Shown: piece after piece, positions 1-9,154 of the stretch | Layout of the letters: the number at the start of each line of letters is the position of its first letter | Position numbering within the stretch: the stretch's first letter is position 1 | Assembly: GCF_000015265.1 (NCBI RefSeq) | Contig: NC_008699.1 | Coordinates: 1,984,001 to 2,048,000 of the forward strand | Source: Nocardioides sp. JS614 | GTDB taxonomy: Bacteria > Actinomycetota > Actinomycetes > Propionibacteriales > Nocardioidaceae | DNA length: 64,000 nt | Direction of reading: 5' to 3' | Translations under genes and position numbers: made by a program | Notes under the pieces: model-generated | What the model saw: only the letters and a program-made list of their open reading frames with translations | Told to the model about the DNA's origin: nothing | The model's database searches: none

Positions 1-770
1 GCGTTGGCGATGGACGCGGTGCCCGGAACTCGCGCGCCCAGTCGCTCGACGTGCTCCCCTCGATGGCCAACATTGCCGGCTACCGGGTGGTGGAGGCGGC
101 CCGCGTGTTCGGTCGATTCTTCACCGGCCAGGTGACCGCAGCCGGCAAGGTGTCGCCCGCCAAGGTGTTGGTGGCTGGCGCGGGCGTCGCCGGGCTGGCT
201 GCGATCGGCGCGGCCGGCAGCCTCGGCGCGGTGGTGCCGGCCACGGACCCGCGACCGGAGGTCGCAGACCAGGTGCGCAGTCTGGGCGGGGATTACCTCT
301 CGGTGCGGGCCGAGGACGAGGTCGCTGAGGCTTCGGCGACGGGCTACGGCAAGGAGATGGGCGCGGACTACCAGGCCCGCGAGGCGGCGTTGTACGCCGA
401 GCAGGCCGCCGACGTCGACATCATCATCACCACCGCACTGATCCCCGGACGCCCGGCGCCGCGGCTGATCACCGCGGAGATGGTCGCCTCCATGCGGCCG
501 GGCAGCGTGATCGTGGACATGGCCGCGGCCGACGGCGGCAACGTCGTTGGCACGGTCAAGGACCAGGCGATCGTCACCGACAACCGCGTCACGATCATCG
601 GCTACACCGATCTGGCCGGCCGGCTGGCGACACAAGCCAGTCAACTCTACGTCACCAACCTGGTCAACTTGATGAAGCTGATGACCCCGGGCAAGGACGG
701 CGTCATCGTGCCCGACTTTGATGACGTGGTGCAGCGGTCAATGACCGTGGTGCGCGACGGCGAGCTTCCG
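1..770 (+). pseudogene. pntA: Degraded NAD(P) transhydrogenase alpha subunit fragment (PntA)
   Basis: The reading frame from about position 24 matches the NAD-binding half of PntA: SMANIAGYR, then a Rossmann GAGVAGLAAIGAA loop and TTALIPGRPAP. Positions 1-24 continue the same family (AMDAVP) in another frame, so one base appears lost in the C run at 22-24. After the VRDGEL segment (near 765) the expected alpha-subunit tail is replaced by unrelated arginine- and proline-rich sequence. No transhydrogenase membrane subunit follows. The upstream part lies outside the window. The intact enzyme couples NADH/NADPH hydride transfer to proton movement at the membrane; this copy is probably dead. A sequencing error could explain the frameshift but not the lost tail. 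Confidence 0.7.
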
Positions 771-1024
771 AGCCGACCTCGCCCTGCTCAATGCAGGCGG
801 CGACCTTCTGGAACCAGAACACGCGGTCAACATCGCTCGATGGACAACCTCCGGAAGGCCCGCTCCTTGGCACGCTCGACGGGGGGGTCCGACCCGACTT
901 CTTCCTGTTCGGTTCCGGGAGCCGCTCCGCCTTGCCCGCCGACCACAACCGGACCCGCCGGTACGGCCCGGACGCGCGGATGCGAGGGTGTGCCCGCCGA
1001 GAACCCGATCCCGAGGAGGCCCCC

Positions 1025-1369
1025 ATGAGCGAGCACACCGTGCGCCAGGTCCTGCTGTCGACCGACGACTTGGACGAGTCGATCAAGTTCTACGAGGGCC
1101 TCGGCTTCGCGCTGAAGTTCCGTGACGGCACGCACTACGCGGCGCTCGACGGCGGCTCGGTCACCATCGCCCTGGCCACCGCCCTCGACCACCCGTTGCC
1201 CGGCAAGGTCGTCGTCGGCATCAGGACCGACGACGTCGACGGTGCGGCGGCGGCGATCGAGGCGAGTGGTGGCGCGATCGTCAAGGCGCCGTACGACGAC
1301 GCCCACGAGCGGCGCGCCGTGGTCTACGACAACCAGGGCAACGGCCTGGTGTTCTACAAGGCCCACTGA
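1025..1369 (+). CDS. VOC-family (glyoxalase/bleomycin-resistance fold) protein
   Basis: A 114-residue protein with one vicinal-oxygen-chelate fold. It opens with VLLSTDDLDESIKFYEGLGF, the usual first strand and helix, and ends with the typical VVYDNQGNGLVFYK strand. Such proteins pair two beta-alpha-beta-beta-beta modules to bind a metal or sequester a drug; the substrate cannot be read from sequence. The ATG at 1025 is chosen because a GAGG ribosome site lies just upstream (about 1012-1016) and the family homology begins there, although the frame is open back to 791. It is a single gene, convergent with the membrane protein that follows. Confidence 0.8.
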   Translation: MSEHTVRQVLLSTDDLDESIKFYEGLGFALKFRDGTHYAALDGGSVTIALATALDHPLPGKVVVGIRTDDVDGAAAAIEASGGAIVKAPYDDAHERRAVVYDNQGNGLVFYKAH

Positions 1370-1385
1370 CCAGCCAGGCGCCGGT

Positions 1386-1907
1386 TCACGAGCCCGGGTG
1401 CGCGGTCGGGCGCGCCCCCGAGCTGAGCCAGCTGTGGAAGCCCGCGGTGTCGCGGGTCTCCAGCTCGTCCAGGTAGGCCTGCCGGACGTTGACGATCTCG
1501 AGCTGCTCGGCCGGCGTGTGCGCCCGCCGCAGCACGAGGCAGCTCTCGGACCAGGCGGCCCAGAGCCGCGCGTCGTCGAAGGTGCGCAGGTCGGCCTCCG
1601 CAGCGCGGTCGCGTCGGTAGGCACGGAGGAGCGCCGCGACGACTGCCGGCGACGTCGCGCCCACGAGCGCGGCGACCCCGAGCGCGGCGGGGCCGAGCCA
1701 GCCCAGCATCGCGGCCCCGGCGACCGCCGCGAGCCCGGTCCCGACGCACTGCGCTGCGGTCGACCCGGCGATCACCGCCCGGCACGCGGCGATCAGGACC
1801 GCCGCGCAGACGAGGGCGACCGGCGGCGCCACGAGCAGTCCGAAGAAGACCGGCACAGCCCCGACCGCCAGCCAGCCCACCGCCCAGCCCCATCGGTAGA
1901 TCTCCAC
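1386..1907 (-). CDS. Small actinobacterial membrane protein of unknown function
   Basis: A 173-residue protein. The N-terminal 95 residues hold about three or four hydrophobic segments rich in Ala, Val and Gly. A soluble, charged tail follows with RAYRRDRAAEADLRTFDD and a final motif AYLDELETRDTAGFHSWL, which I recognise as common in short actinobacterial membrane proteins of unknown role. It lies 114 nt downstream of the APC permease on the same strand and could be cotranscribed with it. I do not assign a function. Confidence 0.6.
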   Translation of the reverse strand: MEIYRWGWAVGWLAVGAVPVFFGLLVAPPVALVCAAVLIAACRAVIAGSTAAQCVGTGLAAVAGAAMLGWLGPAALGVAALVGATSPAVVAALLRAYRRDRAAEADLRTFDDARLWAAWSESCLVLRRAHTPAEQLEIVNVRQAYLDELETRDTAGFHSWLSSGARPTAHPGS

Positions 1908-2021
1908 GGCAACCGGTACCCACCAGCGGCTCCGAGCACGCCCGGCCCCGCAGGCGAGGCCCGGCTCGACCAGACGGTGGTCGCTGTGCCGACCGCGCGG
2001 GTCGGGTCCCGAGGGAACTGG

Positions 2022-3980
2022 TCAGCCGGCGTGGATGTGCGGCCGGCGCGCCCGCTGCGGCTCCGCCCGGCGGAGCACCTCGCGCGTGATCGGGGCAACC
2101 TCACCGGCGCCGAAGAGCAGGAAGCGGAGCAGGTGGGCGACCGGGTTCCCCTCCGTCCACTCGAAGTAGATGTGCGGGCGCACCCCGGTGCGGTCGCGGA
2201 TGTCGAGCAGGAGCGCCGCCAGGGTGTTGGGCACCGTGGCGCCCGTGACCGTGAGCACGCGGTAGTGGTCATGGCGGATCTCCCCGCGGACGTCGATGCG
2301 GCTCTCGAAGTCCGAGTAGTCGCCGACGGTGACCTCGATGAAGATGATGTCGCCGGCGTTCGGCAGATCGTGGTCGTCGATGATCTGCTGGATCTTCGCG
2401 CGATATTCCTCGGGACCGTGCGCGCCCGGCTCGTTGGCGACCAGCCGGATCGAGCGGCGTGCACAGTCGCGCAGGAAGGCGTCCGCGCGGGTGTCGTAGG
2501 AGATCTCGGTCGTCCGGAGCTCGAAGGCCCGCGCCACCCGGGAGAGCAGCGAGACCAGGATGATGGCGGCGATGAAGCAGGCGCCGATCTTGATGCCGTC
2601 GGGCCGCTCACGCACGTTGTCCGCCGTCGTGTAGGCCAGGACCAGGCCGATCAGCGCGAACGCGACCGTGAGCTTGCGTTGACCTGCTCGTCGCGCAGCC
2701 AGGGTGACCGCGACCGCTGCGGACGTCATCAGCACGAGAACACCGGTGGCGTAGGCCCCGCCCTGGGCGTCCACGTCGGCATCGAAGATCCAGGTGATGA
2801 GGAACGCCGTGCCCGTGAGCACCAGCACGAGGGGGCGCACGGCGCCGGCCCACTCGGGAGACATGCCGTAGCGCGGCAGGTACCTCGGGATCAGGTTCAG
2901 CATGCCGGCCATGGCGGATGCACCCGCGAACCACAGGATGAGGATCGTCGAGACGTCGTACGCCGTCCCGAACGCCCCTCCGAGGTAGAGGTGTGCCAGG
3001 TAGGCCAGCGCCCTGCCGTTGGCGCTGCCGCCCTGCTCGAACTCGGACGGCGGGATGAGCAGGGTCGTGACCAGGCTGGAGCTGATCAGGTACACGCTCA
3101 TGATGCAGGCGGCCGTGGTCAGGAGCCGCTTGGTGTGGCGGATCCGGCCGGCCGGGCGTTCGGTGTCGTCGTCCGGCTCGCCCTTGACGTGGCTCATCAC
3201 GGCGACGCCGGTCTCGAAGCCCGACATCCCCAGTGCCAGCTTGGGGAAGAGCGTGAGTGAGACCGCGACCATGAGGGCGACGTTGCCGTGCTCGGCGGTG
3301 AGCGCGGCGGTCCAGTCGGTGACGCGGCTGGCGTCTCGGAGGACGTGCACGGCGGACACTGCGATCACCACCGCGTTGAGCGTCAGGTACGTCGTCACGA
3401 GGGCGACCGCGACACCGATCGCCTCGGTGAACCCCTTCAGGAAGACGGCGCCGAGGAGCGCGACCAGGCCCAGCGTGACCCAGAGCTCCTGGCCGTGCAG
3501 GAACTCGACGTGCGGGTTCTCGACGAGGTGGGCGGTGGCGTCGGCCGCGGAGAGCGTGATCGTGATGATGAAGTCCGTCAGGGCGAACCCGAGGAGGGCG
3601 AGCACGAAGAGCTTGCCGCGCCAGAACGGCAGAAGGCGCTCCAGCATGGCGATCGACCCTTGGCCGTGCGGGCTCTCCGCGGCGACCCGCCGATAGACCG
3701 GGAGCGCACCGAAGAGCGTGAGCAGCACGAGGATGATCGTGGCGAGCGGGCTCAGCAGCCCGGCGGCCAGGAACGCGATGCCCGGCTGGTACCCGAGCGT
3801 CGAGAAGTAGTCCACGCCGGTCAGACACATCACCTTCCACCAGGGCTGTGGTGCGCCGTCGGCGTGTTGGGTGGCGTGCGGGCCGACGTGCTGTGCGGCG
3901 TCGGGGCGGTGGAACAGCCACTCCCGGAGCCGCCCGGCAGGCGCCTCCTGGGGCTCGAGGTCGAGTCTCACTTCGCCCAT
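2022..3980 (-). CDS. APC-superfamily permease, KimA-like (possible K+ uptake)
   Basis: A 652-residue protein of the APC superfamily. It has about 12 membrane segments between residues 50 and 480, with the TM1 break at TGVDYFSTLGYQPG and a TM6-like ALGMSGFETGV, followed by a soluble C-terminal domain of about 170 residues. Length, TM1 break and large cytosolic tail resemble KimA-type potassium/proton symporters more than classic amino-acid permeases. It is divergent from genes for a KdpD/KdpE-like pair, which supports a potassium role by context only; transport of another cation or an amino acid stays possible. I chose ATG 3980 because the extra residues from ATG 4061 look non-conserved. Confidence 0.75.
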   Translation of the reverse strand: MGEVRLDLEPQEAPAGRLREWLFHRPDAAQHVGPHATQHADGAPQPWWKVMCLTGVDYFSTLGYQPGIAFLAAGLLSPLATIILVLLTLFGALPVYRRVAAESPHGQGSIAMLERLLPFWRGKLFVLALLGFALTDFIITITLSAADATAHLVENPHVEFLHGQELWVTLGLVALLGAVFLKGFTEAIGVAVALVTTYLTLNAVVIAVSAVHVLRDASRVTDWTAALTAEHGNVALMVAVSLTLFPKLALGMSGFETGVAVMSHVKGEPDDDTERPAGRIRHTKRLLTTAACIMSVYLISSSLVTTLLIPPSEFEQGGSANGRALAYLAHLYLGGAFGTAYDVSTILILWFAGASAMAGMLNLIPRYLPRYGMSPEWAGAVRPLVLVLTGTAFLITWIFDADVDAQGGAYATGVLVLMTSAAVAVTLAARRAGQRKLTVAFALIGLVLAYTTADNVRERPDGIKIGACFIAAIILVSLLSRVARAFELRTTEISYDTRADAFLRDCARRSIRLVANEPGAHGPEEYRAKIQQIIDDHDLPNAGDIIFIEVTVGDYSDFESRIDVRGEIRHDHYRVLTVTGATVPNTLAALLLDIRDRTGVRPHIYFEWTEGNPVAHLLRFLLFGAGEVAPITREVLRRAEPQRARRPHIHAG

Positions 3981-4011
3981 CCAACCCGCGTCTGCGCCGA
4001 TCCAGGCCCTG

Positions 4012-4028
4012 CCTAACGAGTCCCTAAC
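4012..4028. promoter_or_regulatory. Candidate response-regulator site: 11-nt direct repeat
   Basis: CCTAAC occurs at 4012-4017 and again at 4023-4028, exactly 11 nt apart (GTTAGG...GTTAGG on the minus strand). OmpR/PhoB-type regulators such as KdpE bind tandem half-sites at this spacing. The repeat sits in the divergent region, about 30 nt upstream of the permease start. Two short half-sites are weak evidence on their own. Confidence 0.35.
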
Positions 4029-4134
4029 AGTTCGACTTCCGGGCGTGTCAGCGTCGCGCAAGGACCGGTGGTCGGAGTGTCAGGATCCTGTGAGGGTCGA
4101 GACCGCGTCGCTCCGCCGGGTCTTGACTCGGGCC

Positions 4135-4458
4135 ATGGCACAGCGCGTGATGACCGACCAGGTAGGGGTTCGTTTCGGGATCGGAGGCGGCGTGCTGCTC
4201 GTCCTGACGGGTGTGGCCGTGGGCTGCGGCCTGTCGGGGGCGTACGGCGTCTCGCTCCTCCTCGTGGCCACCACGGTGCTCGCCGCAACGGTGGACGCAC
4301 CACATGCGCTGCTCCTCGGCCTCGCCGGGTGGGCCTTCGCCACCGGCTTCACGGTCAACACGCTCGGTGTGCTGACGTTCGCGCCGTTCGACCTGCTGCG
4401 CCTGGTCGTCTTTGTGACGGCAGCGGCGCTCACCGGCGGCATCGGTGAGCCGACATGA
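4135..4458 (+). CDS. Small DUF4118-like membrane protein upstream of the sensor kinase
   Basis: A 107-residue protein made of three or four hydrophobic segments. Its pattern LLLVATTV...FATGFTVNTLGVLTF...FDLLRLVVFVTAAALTG runs parallel to the DUF4118 membrane domain of the next gene (LLLVVTTA...NFFFTAPFHTF...DIVAVLVFAMVAV), so it looks like a free-standing, degenerate DUF4118 unit. Its stop (4456-4458) overlaps the first possible ATG of the kinase frame, so the three genes form an operon. It may modify or partner the kinase membrane sensor. ATG 4150 is an alternative start. Confidence 0.6.
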   Translation: MAQRVMTDQVGVRFGIGGGVLLVLTGVAVGCGLSGAYGVSLLLVATTVLAATVDAPHALLLGLAGWAFATGFTVNTLGVLTFAPFDLLRLVVFVTAAALTGGIGEPT

Positions 4459-4532
4459 CCCCAGGGGGCCCTGGCCAGCGGAGCACAATGGTTCGACGCG
4501 CGTCCACCGGTGTCGAGATGGCGGGAGGAACG

Positions 4533-5603
4533 ATGGTCCGCGGCAGCCTGAGCCTCGAGCGCCGGGTCGTCGGCTATGTGCTGGCGGCGGTGGGGTCTGC
4601 CGGCCTCCTCGCCCTGCTGGTCCCGCTGCGCGTTCACCTCGACCTAGCCAGTGAGGCGCTGCTCTTCCTCCTGCTGGTCGTCACCACCGCGATCGTCGGC
4701 GGTCTTGGCCCGGCGCTCCTCGCGTGCGTGCTGTGCTCGGCGATCCTGAACTTCTTCTTCACCGCTCCGTTCCACACCTTCCGCATCCACGAGGCCAGCG
4801 ACATCGTGGCGGTGCTCGTGTTCGCGATGGTTGCTGTGATGGTCAGCTGGGTCGTCGATCTCGCTGCCCGGCGAGCGTCCGCGGTACGAGAAGCGGCCGA
4901 GCTCGAGGCCGGCAACCGGCTCCGCACCGCGCTCCTCGCCGCGGTCGGCCACGACCTGCGCACTCCGCTGGCGACTGCGAAGGCCGTCGTCTCCGGACTC
5001 CGTAGCCGCGAGGTGACGCTCGCTGAGGACGACCGCCACGAGCTCCTCGAGACCGCTGACGACGCACTCGACCGGTTGGCCGACCTGATCGACGACCTCC
5101 TCGACCTCAGCCGGCTGCAGGCCGGGGCGCTGCCGGTCCGCACCCGGGCGGTGCCGGTCGAGGACATTGTCGCCCGGGCGCTCGACGACCTGGGCGTGGT
5201 GCCTCGCGCCGTCGTCCTGGACCTGCCGGAGCAGGTGCCGGAGGTCCTGGTCGACCCCGCCCTGCTGGAGCGGGTGATCGTCAACGTCGTGGCCAACGCC
5301 CAACGCTACGCACCTGGTCCGCCGCTGATCACTGCGGCCGCCGTCGGGGATCGACTGGAGCTGCGCGTCATCGATCGCGGCCCGGGGATCCCGACTGCCG
5401 ATCGGGACCGGGTGTTCGTCCCCTTCCAGCGGCTGGGTGACACCGGCCCGGCGGGCCTGGGACTGGGCCTGGCCCTCTCCCGGGGCCTGGTCGAGGCCAT
5501 GGGGGGCCGCCTGGTGCTCGAGGAGACGGCCGGTGGCGGGCTGACGCTGGTCATCTCGTTGCCGACGGCATCGACCGCACCCCCCGTGCAGGTGACCCCA
5601 TGA
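4533..5603 (+). CDS. KdpD-like sensor histidine kinase lacking the N-terminal Kdp/Usp domains
   Basis: A 356-residue kinase. Four membrane helices of DUF4118 type come first (residues about 15-110, with NFFFTAPFHTFRI), then a short coiled linker, a HisKA H-box AVGHDLRTPLATAK (His near residue 139), the N-box NVVANAQRYAP, and G-boxes DRGPGIP and GLGLGLALSRGL. This is the C-terminal half of KdpD; the turgor/K+ N-terminal KdpD and UspA domains (about 400 residues) are absent. A GGGAGG ribosome site at 4523-4528 favours ATG 4533 over 4455 or 4491. Its stop overlaps the regulator start by ATGA. Expected role: phosphorylating the downstream KdpE-like regulator. Confidence 0.88.
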   Translation: MVRGSLSLERRVVGYVLAAVGSAGLLALLVPLRVHLDLASEALLFLLLVVTTAIVGGLGPALLACVLCSAILNFFFTAPFHTFRIHEASDIVAVLVFAMVAVMVSWVVDLAARRASAVREAAELEAGNRLRTALLAAVGHDLRTPLATAKAVVSGLRSREVTLAEDDRHELLETADDALDRLADLIDDLLDLSRLQAGALPVRTRAVPVEDIVARALDDLGVVPRAVVLDLPEQVPEVLVDPALLERVIVNVVANAQRYAPGPPLITAAAVGDRLELRVIDRGPGIPTADRDRVFVPFQRLGDTGPAGLGLGLALSRGLVEAMGGRLVLEETAGGGLTLVISLPTASTAPPVQVTP

Positions 5604-6274
5604 GCCGCGTCCTCGTGGTCGACGACGAGCCCCAGATCGTCCGGGCCCTTGCGATCAACCTGCGCGCGAGGGGGTACGAGGTGGTCGCCGCCGGGGACGG
5701 TGGCGAGGCGCTTGAGCTTGCGGCCGCGCACCCGCCCGATGTGGTCATCCTCGATCTCGGCCTGCCCGACCTCGATGGCGTCGACGTGATCGCCGGGCTC
5801 CGGGGCTGGACCGCCGTGCCGATCCTCGTGCTGTCGGGGCGCAGCGACAGCACCGACAAGGTCGATGCCCTCGACGCGGGTGCCGACGACTACGTCACGA
5901 AGCCGTTCGGGATGGATGAGCTGATGGCGCGGCTGCGAGCCATGCTGCGCCGCAACCAAGCGGTCGACCCGACACCCGCGGTGGCCTTTGGCGACGTCGT
6001 CGTCGACCTCACCGCCACCCGGGTGACGGTGCGGGGGCAGGAGATCCGGCTCACTCCGACCGAGTGGCACCTGCTCGAGGTCCTGGTCCGGCACCCCGGC
6101 AAGCTGATCAGCCAGCGGCAGCTTCTGCTCGACGTGTGGGGGCCGGGGTACGAGACCGCGCAGGGGAACCTGCGGCTCTATGTCGCCCAGCTGCGCCGCA
6201 AGCTCGAGCCGGATCCGTCCCGTCCCAGGTACTTCAGGACCGAGCCCGGCATGGGCTACCGGTTCGAACCCTGA
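5600..6274 (+). CDS. kdpE: KdpE-like OmpR-family response regulator
   Basis: A 224-residue two-domain regulator. The receiver has the acidic pair VVDDE, the phospho-acceptor in VVILDLGLPDLDG (Asp near 52), the switch Ser in LSGRSD and Lys in VTKPFG. A winged-helix DNA-binding domain follows, with LTPTEWHLLEVLVRHPGKL and the C-terminal hairpin EPGMGYRFEP. The segment LTPTEWHLLEVL and the GNLRLYVAQLRRKLE signature are typical of KdpE. ATGA overlap with the kinase shows translational coupling. No kdpFABC genes occur here, so the likely target is the divergent permease. Confidence 0.88.
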   Translation: MSRVLVVDDEPQIVRALAINLRARGYEVVAAGDGGEALELAAAHPPDVVILDLGLPDLDGVDVIAGLRGWTAVPILVLSGRSDSTDKVDALDAGADDYVTKPFGMDELMARLRAMLRRNQAVDPTPAVAFGDVVVDLTATRVTVRGQEIRLTPTEWHLLEVLVRHPGKLISQRQLLLDVWGPGYETAQGNLRLYVAQLRRKLEPDPSRPRYFRTEPGMGYRFEP

Positions 6275-6291
6275 TGCGCAGGTAGGCCCAC

Positions 6292-7209
6292 TCACGACCC
6301 GGGAGGTCGCTCCAGCCCAGCGCGGTCCCATCCACCGGTGGTCGCGGCCGCCTCGTAGGTGCGCTGCAGGAAGTCGAGCAGCACGGCATCGGGGTCGGCC
6401 GCGATGCGCACCGCGGTGTAGGGCAGCACGAACTCCCCGAGCTCGTCGTCGAACCGGGTGCCCTCCGGACCGCCCGCCAGGCTGCGGTAGCCGGGCGCCT
6501 CGGGGTAGGCGTAGGAGTAGAACATCCCCTCGCCCTCGCCGCCGGGCCAGTAACCGGCGCTGCTCACCTCGTGGGAGTAGGCCTCCTGCATGACGTGGGG
6601 GCCGCAGTTGGGCATGCCGCCGGGGTGGGGCGGGGCGGTGCGACCGGAGAAGCGGGTAGTCGCCAGGTCGAGCGCACCCCAGAACAGGTGCACCGGGCTG
6701 GACTTGCCCAGGTACCGCGACCGGAACACCGTCAGCACCCGCTCGACCTCCACGAGCGTGCGCCAGAACGCCGTCACCGCCTCGGCGTCGTACGCGCTGT
6801 GCCTCTCATCCTCGGGGAACGGGATCGCGTCGGGCAGCTCGACCGGCACCGGCCAGATCTCCGTCGTGAGGCCGAGGTCGTCCAGCAGCCCGACGAGCTC
6901 GGCGTGGAAGTCCCGCACCGACCGCGGCTCGAGCGCCATGGTCCGGGTCTCCCCGCGCGTAGTCGTGACGTCGAGCCGGTGCCGGAGGAGATCGAGGTCG
7001 ATCGCGAAGCCGCGCCCGGGCTCGGCGGGCACGAGCGACGTGGTGAGCCCGCGGGCCGTCACGTACAACGGTGCGTTCCACCAGTGGTTGAGCAACGGCG
7101 TGCGGGCGATGCGGATCTTCCCGATCACCTGCAGCCAGAGGGTGAAGGTGTCCCGGGTGGGCTGCCAGTCGGCGACCCGCAGCTCAGGCCAGGCGGCGTT
7201 CGCGGGCAT
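6292..7209 (-). CDS. DUF5996 family protein
   Basis: A 305-residue soluble protein of the DUF5996 family, recognised by its opening WPELRVADWQPTRDTFTLWLQ, the HWWNAPLYVTARGLTT segment, and the later PVHLFWGALDLATTRFSGR and YSHEVSSAGYWPGG motifs. No signal peptide or membrane segment is visible. Length is normal for the family and no biochemical role is known. It is convergent with the kdpE-like gene (17 nt apart) and lies downstream of the NhaA gene on the same strand, but an 81-nt gap suggests separate control. Confidence 0.8.
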   Translation of the reverse strand: MPANAAWPELRVADWQPTRDTFTLWLQVIGKIRIARTPLLNHWWNAPLYVTARGLTTSLVPAEPGRGFAIDLDLLRHRLDVTTTRGETRTMALEPRSVRDFHAELVGLLDDLGLTTEIWPVPVELPDAIPFPEDERHSAYDAEAVTAFWRTLVEVERVLTVFRSRYLGKSSPVHLFWGALDLATTRFSGRTAPPHPGGMPNCGPHVMQEAYSHEVSSAGYWPGGEGEGMFYSYAYPEAPGYRSLAGGPEGTRFDDELGEFVLPYTAVRIAADPDAVLLDFLQRTYEAAATTGGWDRAGLERPPGS

Positions 7210-7290
7210 CGCTCTCCCTCCGGTACGACGGCGCCGTGGCGGCGCGGGCCGTCGACGACGACTGTAGCCAGGCCGGTCCTCGCGACCGGG

Positions 7291-9153
7291 TCACGTGCGC
7301 GACTCCTCGAGCGCCCGGGCCAGGGTCTCGGCGTCGTGCGGTCCGGTGTGCCGCACCCCGCCGACGAAGAAGGTCGGCGTCCCGCGGGCGCCGCTTGCCT
7401 CCGCACTCGCCACGTCCCTCCGGACCCGGTCGGCCGTGTCGTCCTCCTCCAGGTCGCGCAGGAACGCCTCGACGTCGAGGCCGAGGTCGGCGGCGTACCC
7501 CGCGAGGTCCTCGACCTCCAGCTCGCCCTGGTGCTCGAACAGCAGGTCGTGCAGCTCCCAGAAGCGACCCTGGTGGTCCGCGGCCACGGCGGCTCGGGCG
7601 GCCAGCTCGGCGTGCGGGTGCACGTCGACCAGCGGGAGGTGGCGGAACACGTAGCGCAGGTCGTCACCGAAGCGCTCCCGGAGCTCCGTGGTCACGCCCG
7701 TGGCCCGAGCGCAGAACGGGCACTCGAAGTCGCCGTACTCGACCAGCGTCAGCGGCGCGTCCTCCCGGCCGCGGACGTGGTCGTGCCGGGCGTCGACGGG
7801 CGGATCGAGGAACCTCGGCAGGTCGGCGTCGGTCTGGCCCCGGAGCACGGCGGCGGCGTGGAAGACCGCCCAGCCGAGACCGGTCGCCAGCACCGCCGCG
7901 ATCAGGATCCCGACGGTCGCCCGGTCGCGCTGGTCGGACTCGAAGGCGAGCCCGGCGATCAGCAGCGCGACAGTGAAGCCGATCCCCGACAGCGCGCCGC
8001 CGCCGAAGACGTGGCCGAGCCGGACGCCGCGCGGGAGCCGACCGAGACCGGCACGGACGCCCGCCACCGAGGCCAGTCCGATGCCGGCCAGCTTGCCCAG
8101 GACCAGCGCCACCACCACGGCCCACGTGAGGCGGGAGGCCAGGGCGTCGCCCAGGACGCCGTCACGCAGGTCGACGCCGGCGTTCGCGAGGGCGAAGAGC
8201 GGTACGACGAGGTAGCTGGTCCACGGGTGCAGTGCGGCCTGCAGCCGTTCGTTGACCGACACCGCCTGGGCCAGCCCAAGGCGGGCGGACCTGCCGACCT
8301 GGACGTCGGGGGACTGCCGGAACGCCCGGAACCGCCTCGCGGCGCCCTCGACGGCCTCGCGGGTGGGGGAGTGGGCGGCGACGAGCAGCCCGCCGAGCAT
8401 CCCCGCGATCGAGGCGTGCAGGCCCGACTGGACCGTCGCGATCCACAGCCCGAGGACGGCGAGCACATAGGGGGCCGCGCGCCACACGCCGAGCCGGCTC
8501 AGCGCGGCCATCAGCACGAGGAACACCGCCATCACGCCGATCGCGGCGGGGTCGAGGGAGTCGCTGTAGAACAGGCCGATCACACTGACCGCGACGATGT
8601 CGTCGATCACGGTGACGGTGAGCAGGAAGATCCGCAGCTGGGTCGCGAAGGTCGGGCCGACCACGGCCAGGGCACCCAGCAGGAACGCCGTGTCGGTGCC
8701 GATGACCACACCCCAACCGTGCGCGGCCGACCCAGGGGCGATCGCGACGTAGAGCAGCGCCGGGACGGCCAGGCCGCCCAGCGCCGCGAGCACGGGGATC
8801 GCCGCGCGGCGCGGATCGGTGAGCTCGCCGACGGAGAACTCGCGGCGGACCTCCAGGCCGATCACGAAGAAGAACAGCGCCATCAGGCCGTCGTTGACCC
8901 AGTGCCCGAGGTCCATCGACAGGTCCCAGCGGGACACGGAGACGGCCGCCTGCGCGCTCCACAGCGACTCGTAGCTGCCGGACCACCGCGAGTTCGCCCA
9001 GAGGAGGGCCAGGGCCGTGGCGCCGAGCAGGAGGCCCGCGCTGCCGGCCTCGGTGTTCAGGTAGCGACGTACGGGGACCGAGAGCTGTGCGGCCAGGGAC
9101 CGGCGCCGGGCCCGCGTCTGCCCGCGGCCTTCGGCGCGCATGCGCGCCGCCAC
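7291..9153 (-). CDS. nhaA: Na+/H+ antiporter NhaA fused to a DsbA-like thioredoxin domain
   Basis: A 620-residue fusion. Residues about 25-430 are NhaA: twelve membrane helices, [31 protein letters not shown] with Asp154, and the ion-binding pair Asp184-Asp185 in [10 protein letters not shown]. Residues about 450-620 form a DsbA-type thioredoxin fold with a CPFC active site (478-481) and the cis-Pro loop GTPTFFVGG. NhaA exports Na+ in exchange for protons. Since NhaA C-termini face the cytoplasm, the thioredoxin module should be cytosolic. This fusion is known in actinobacteria. The upstream acetyltransferase stops one base before this start, so the two are cotranscribed. Confidence 0.93.
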
Positions 9154-9154
9154 G

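Noticed and set aside
6255..6275. tRNA-like GTTCGAACC segment
   Set aside because: It lies within the kdpE coding end; no acceptor, D or anticodon arms surround it.
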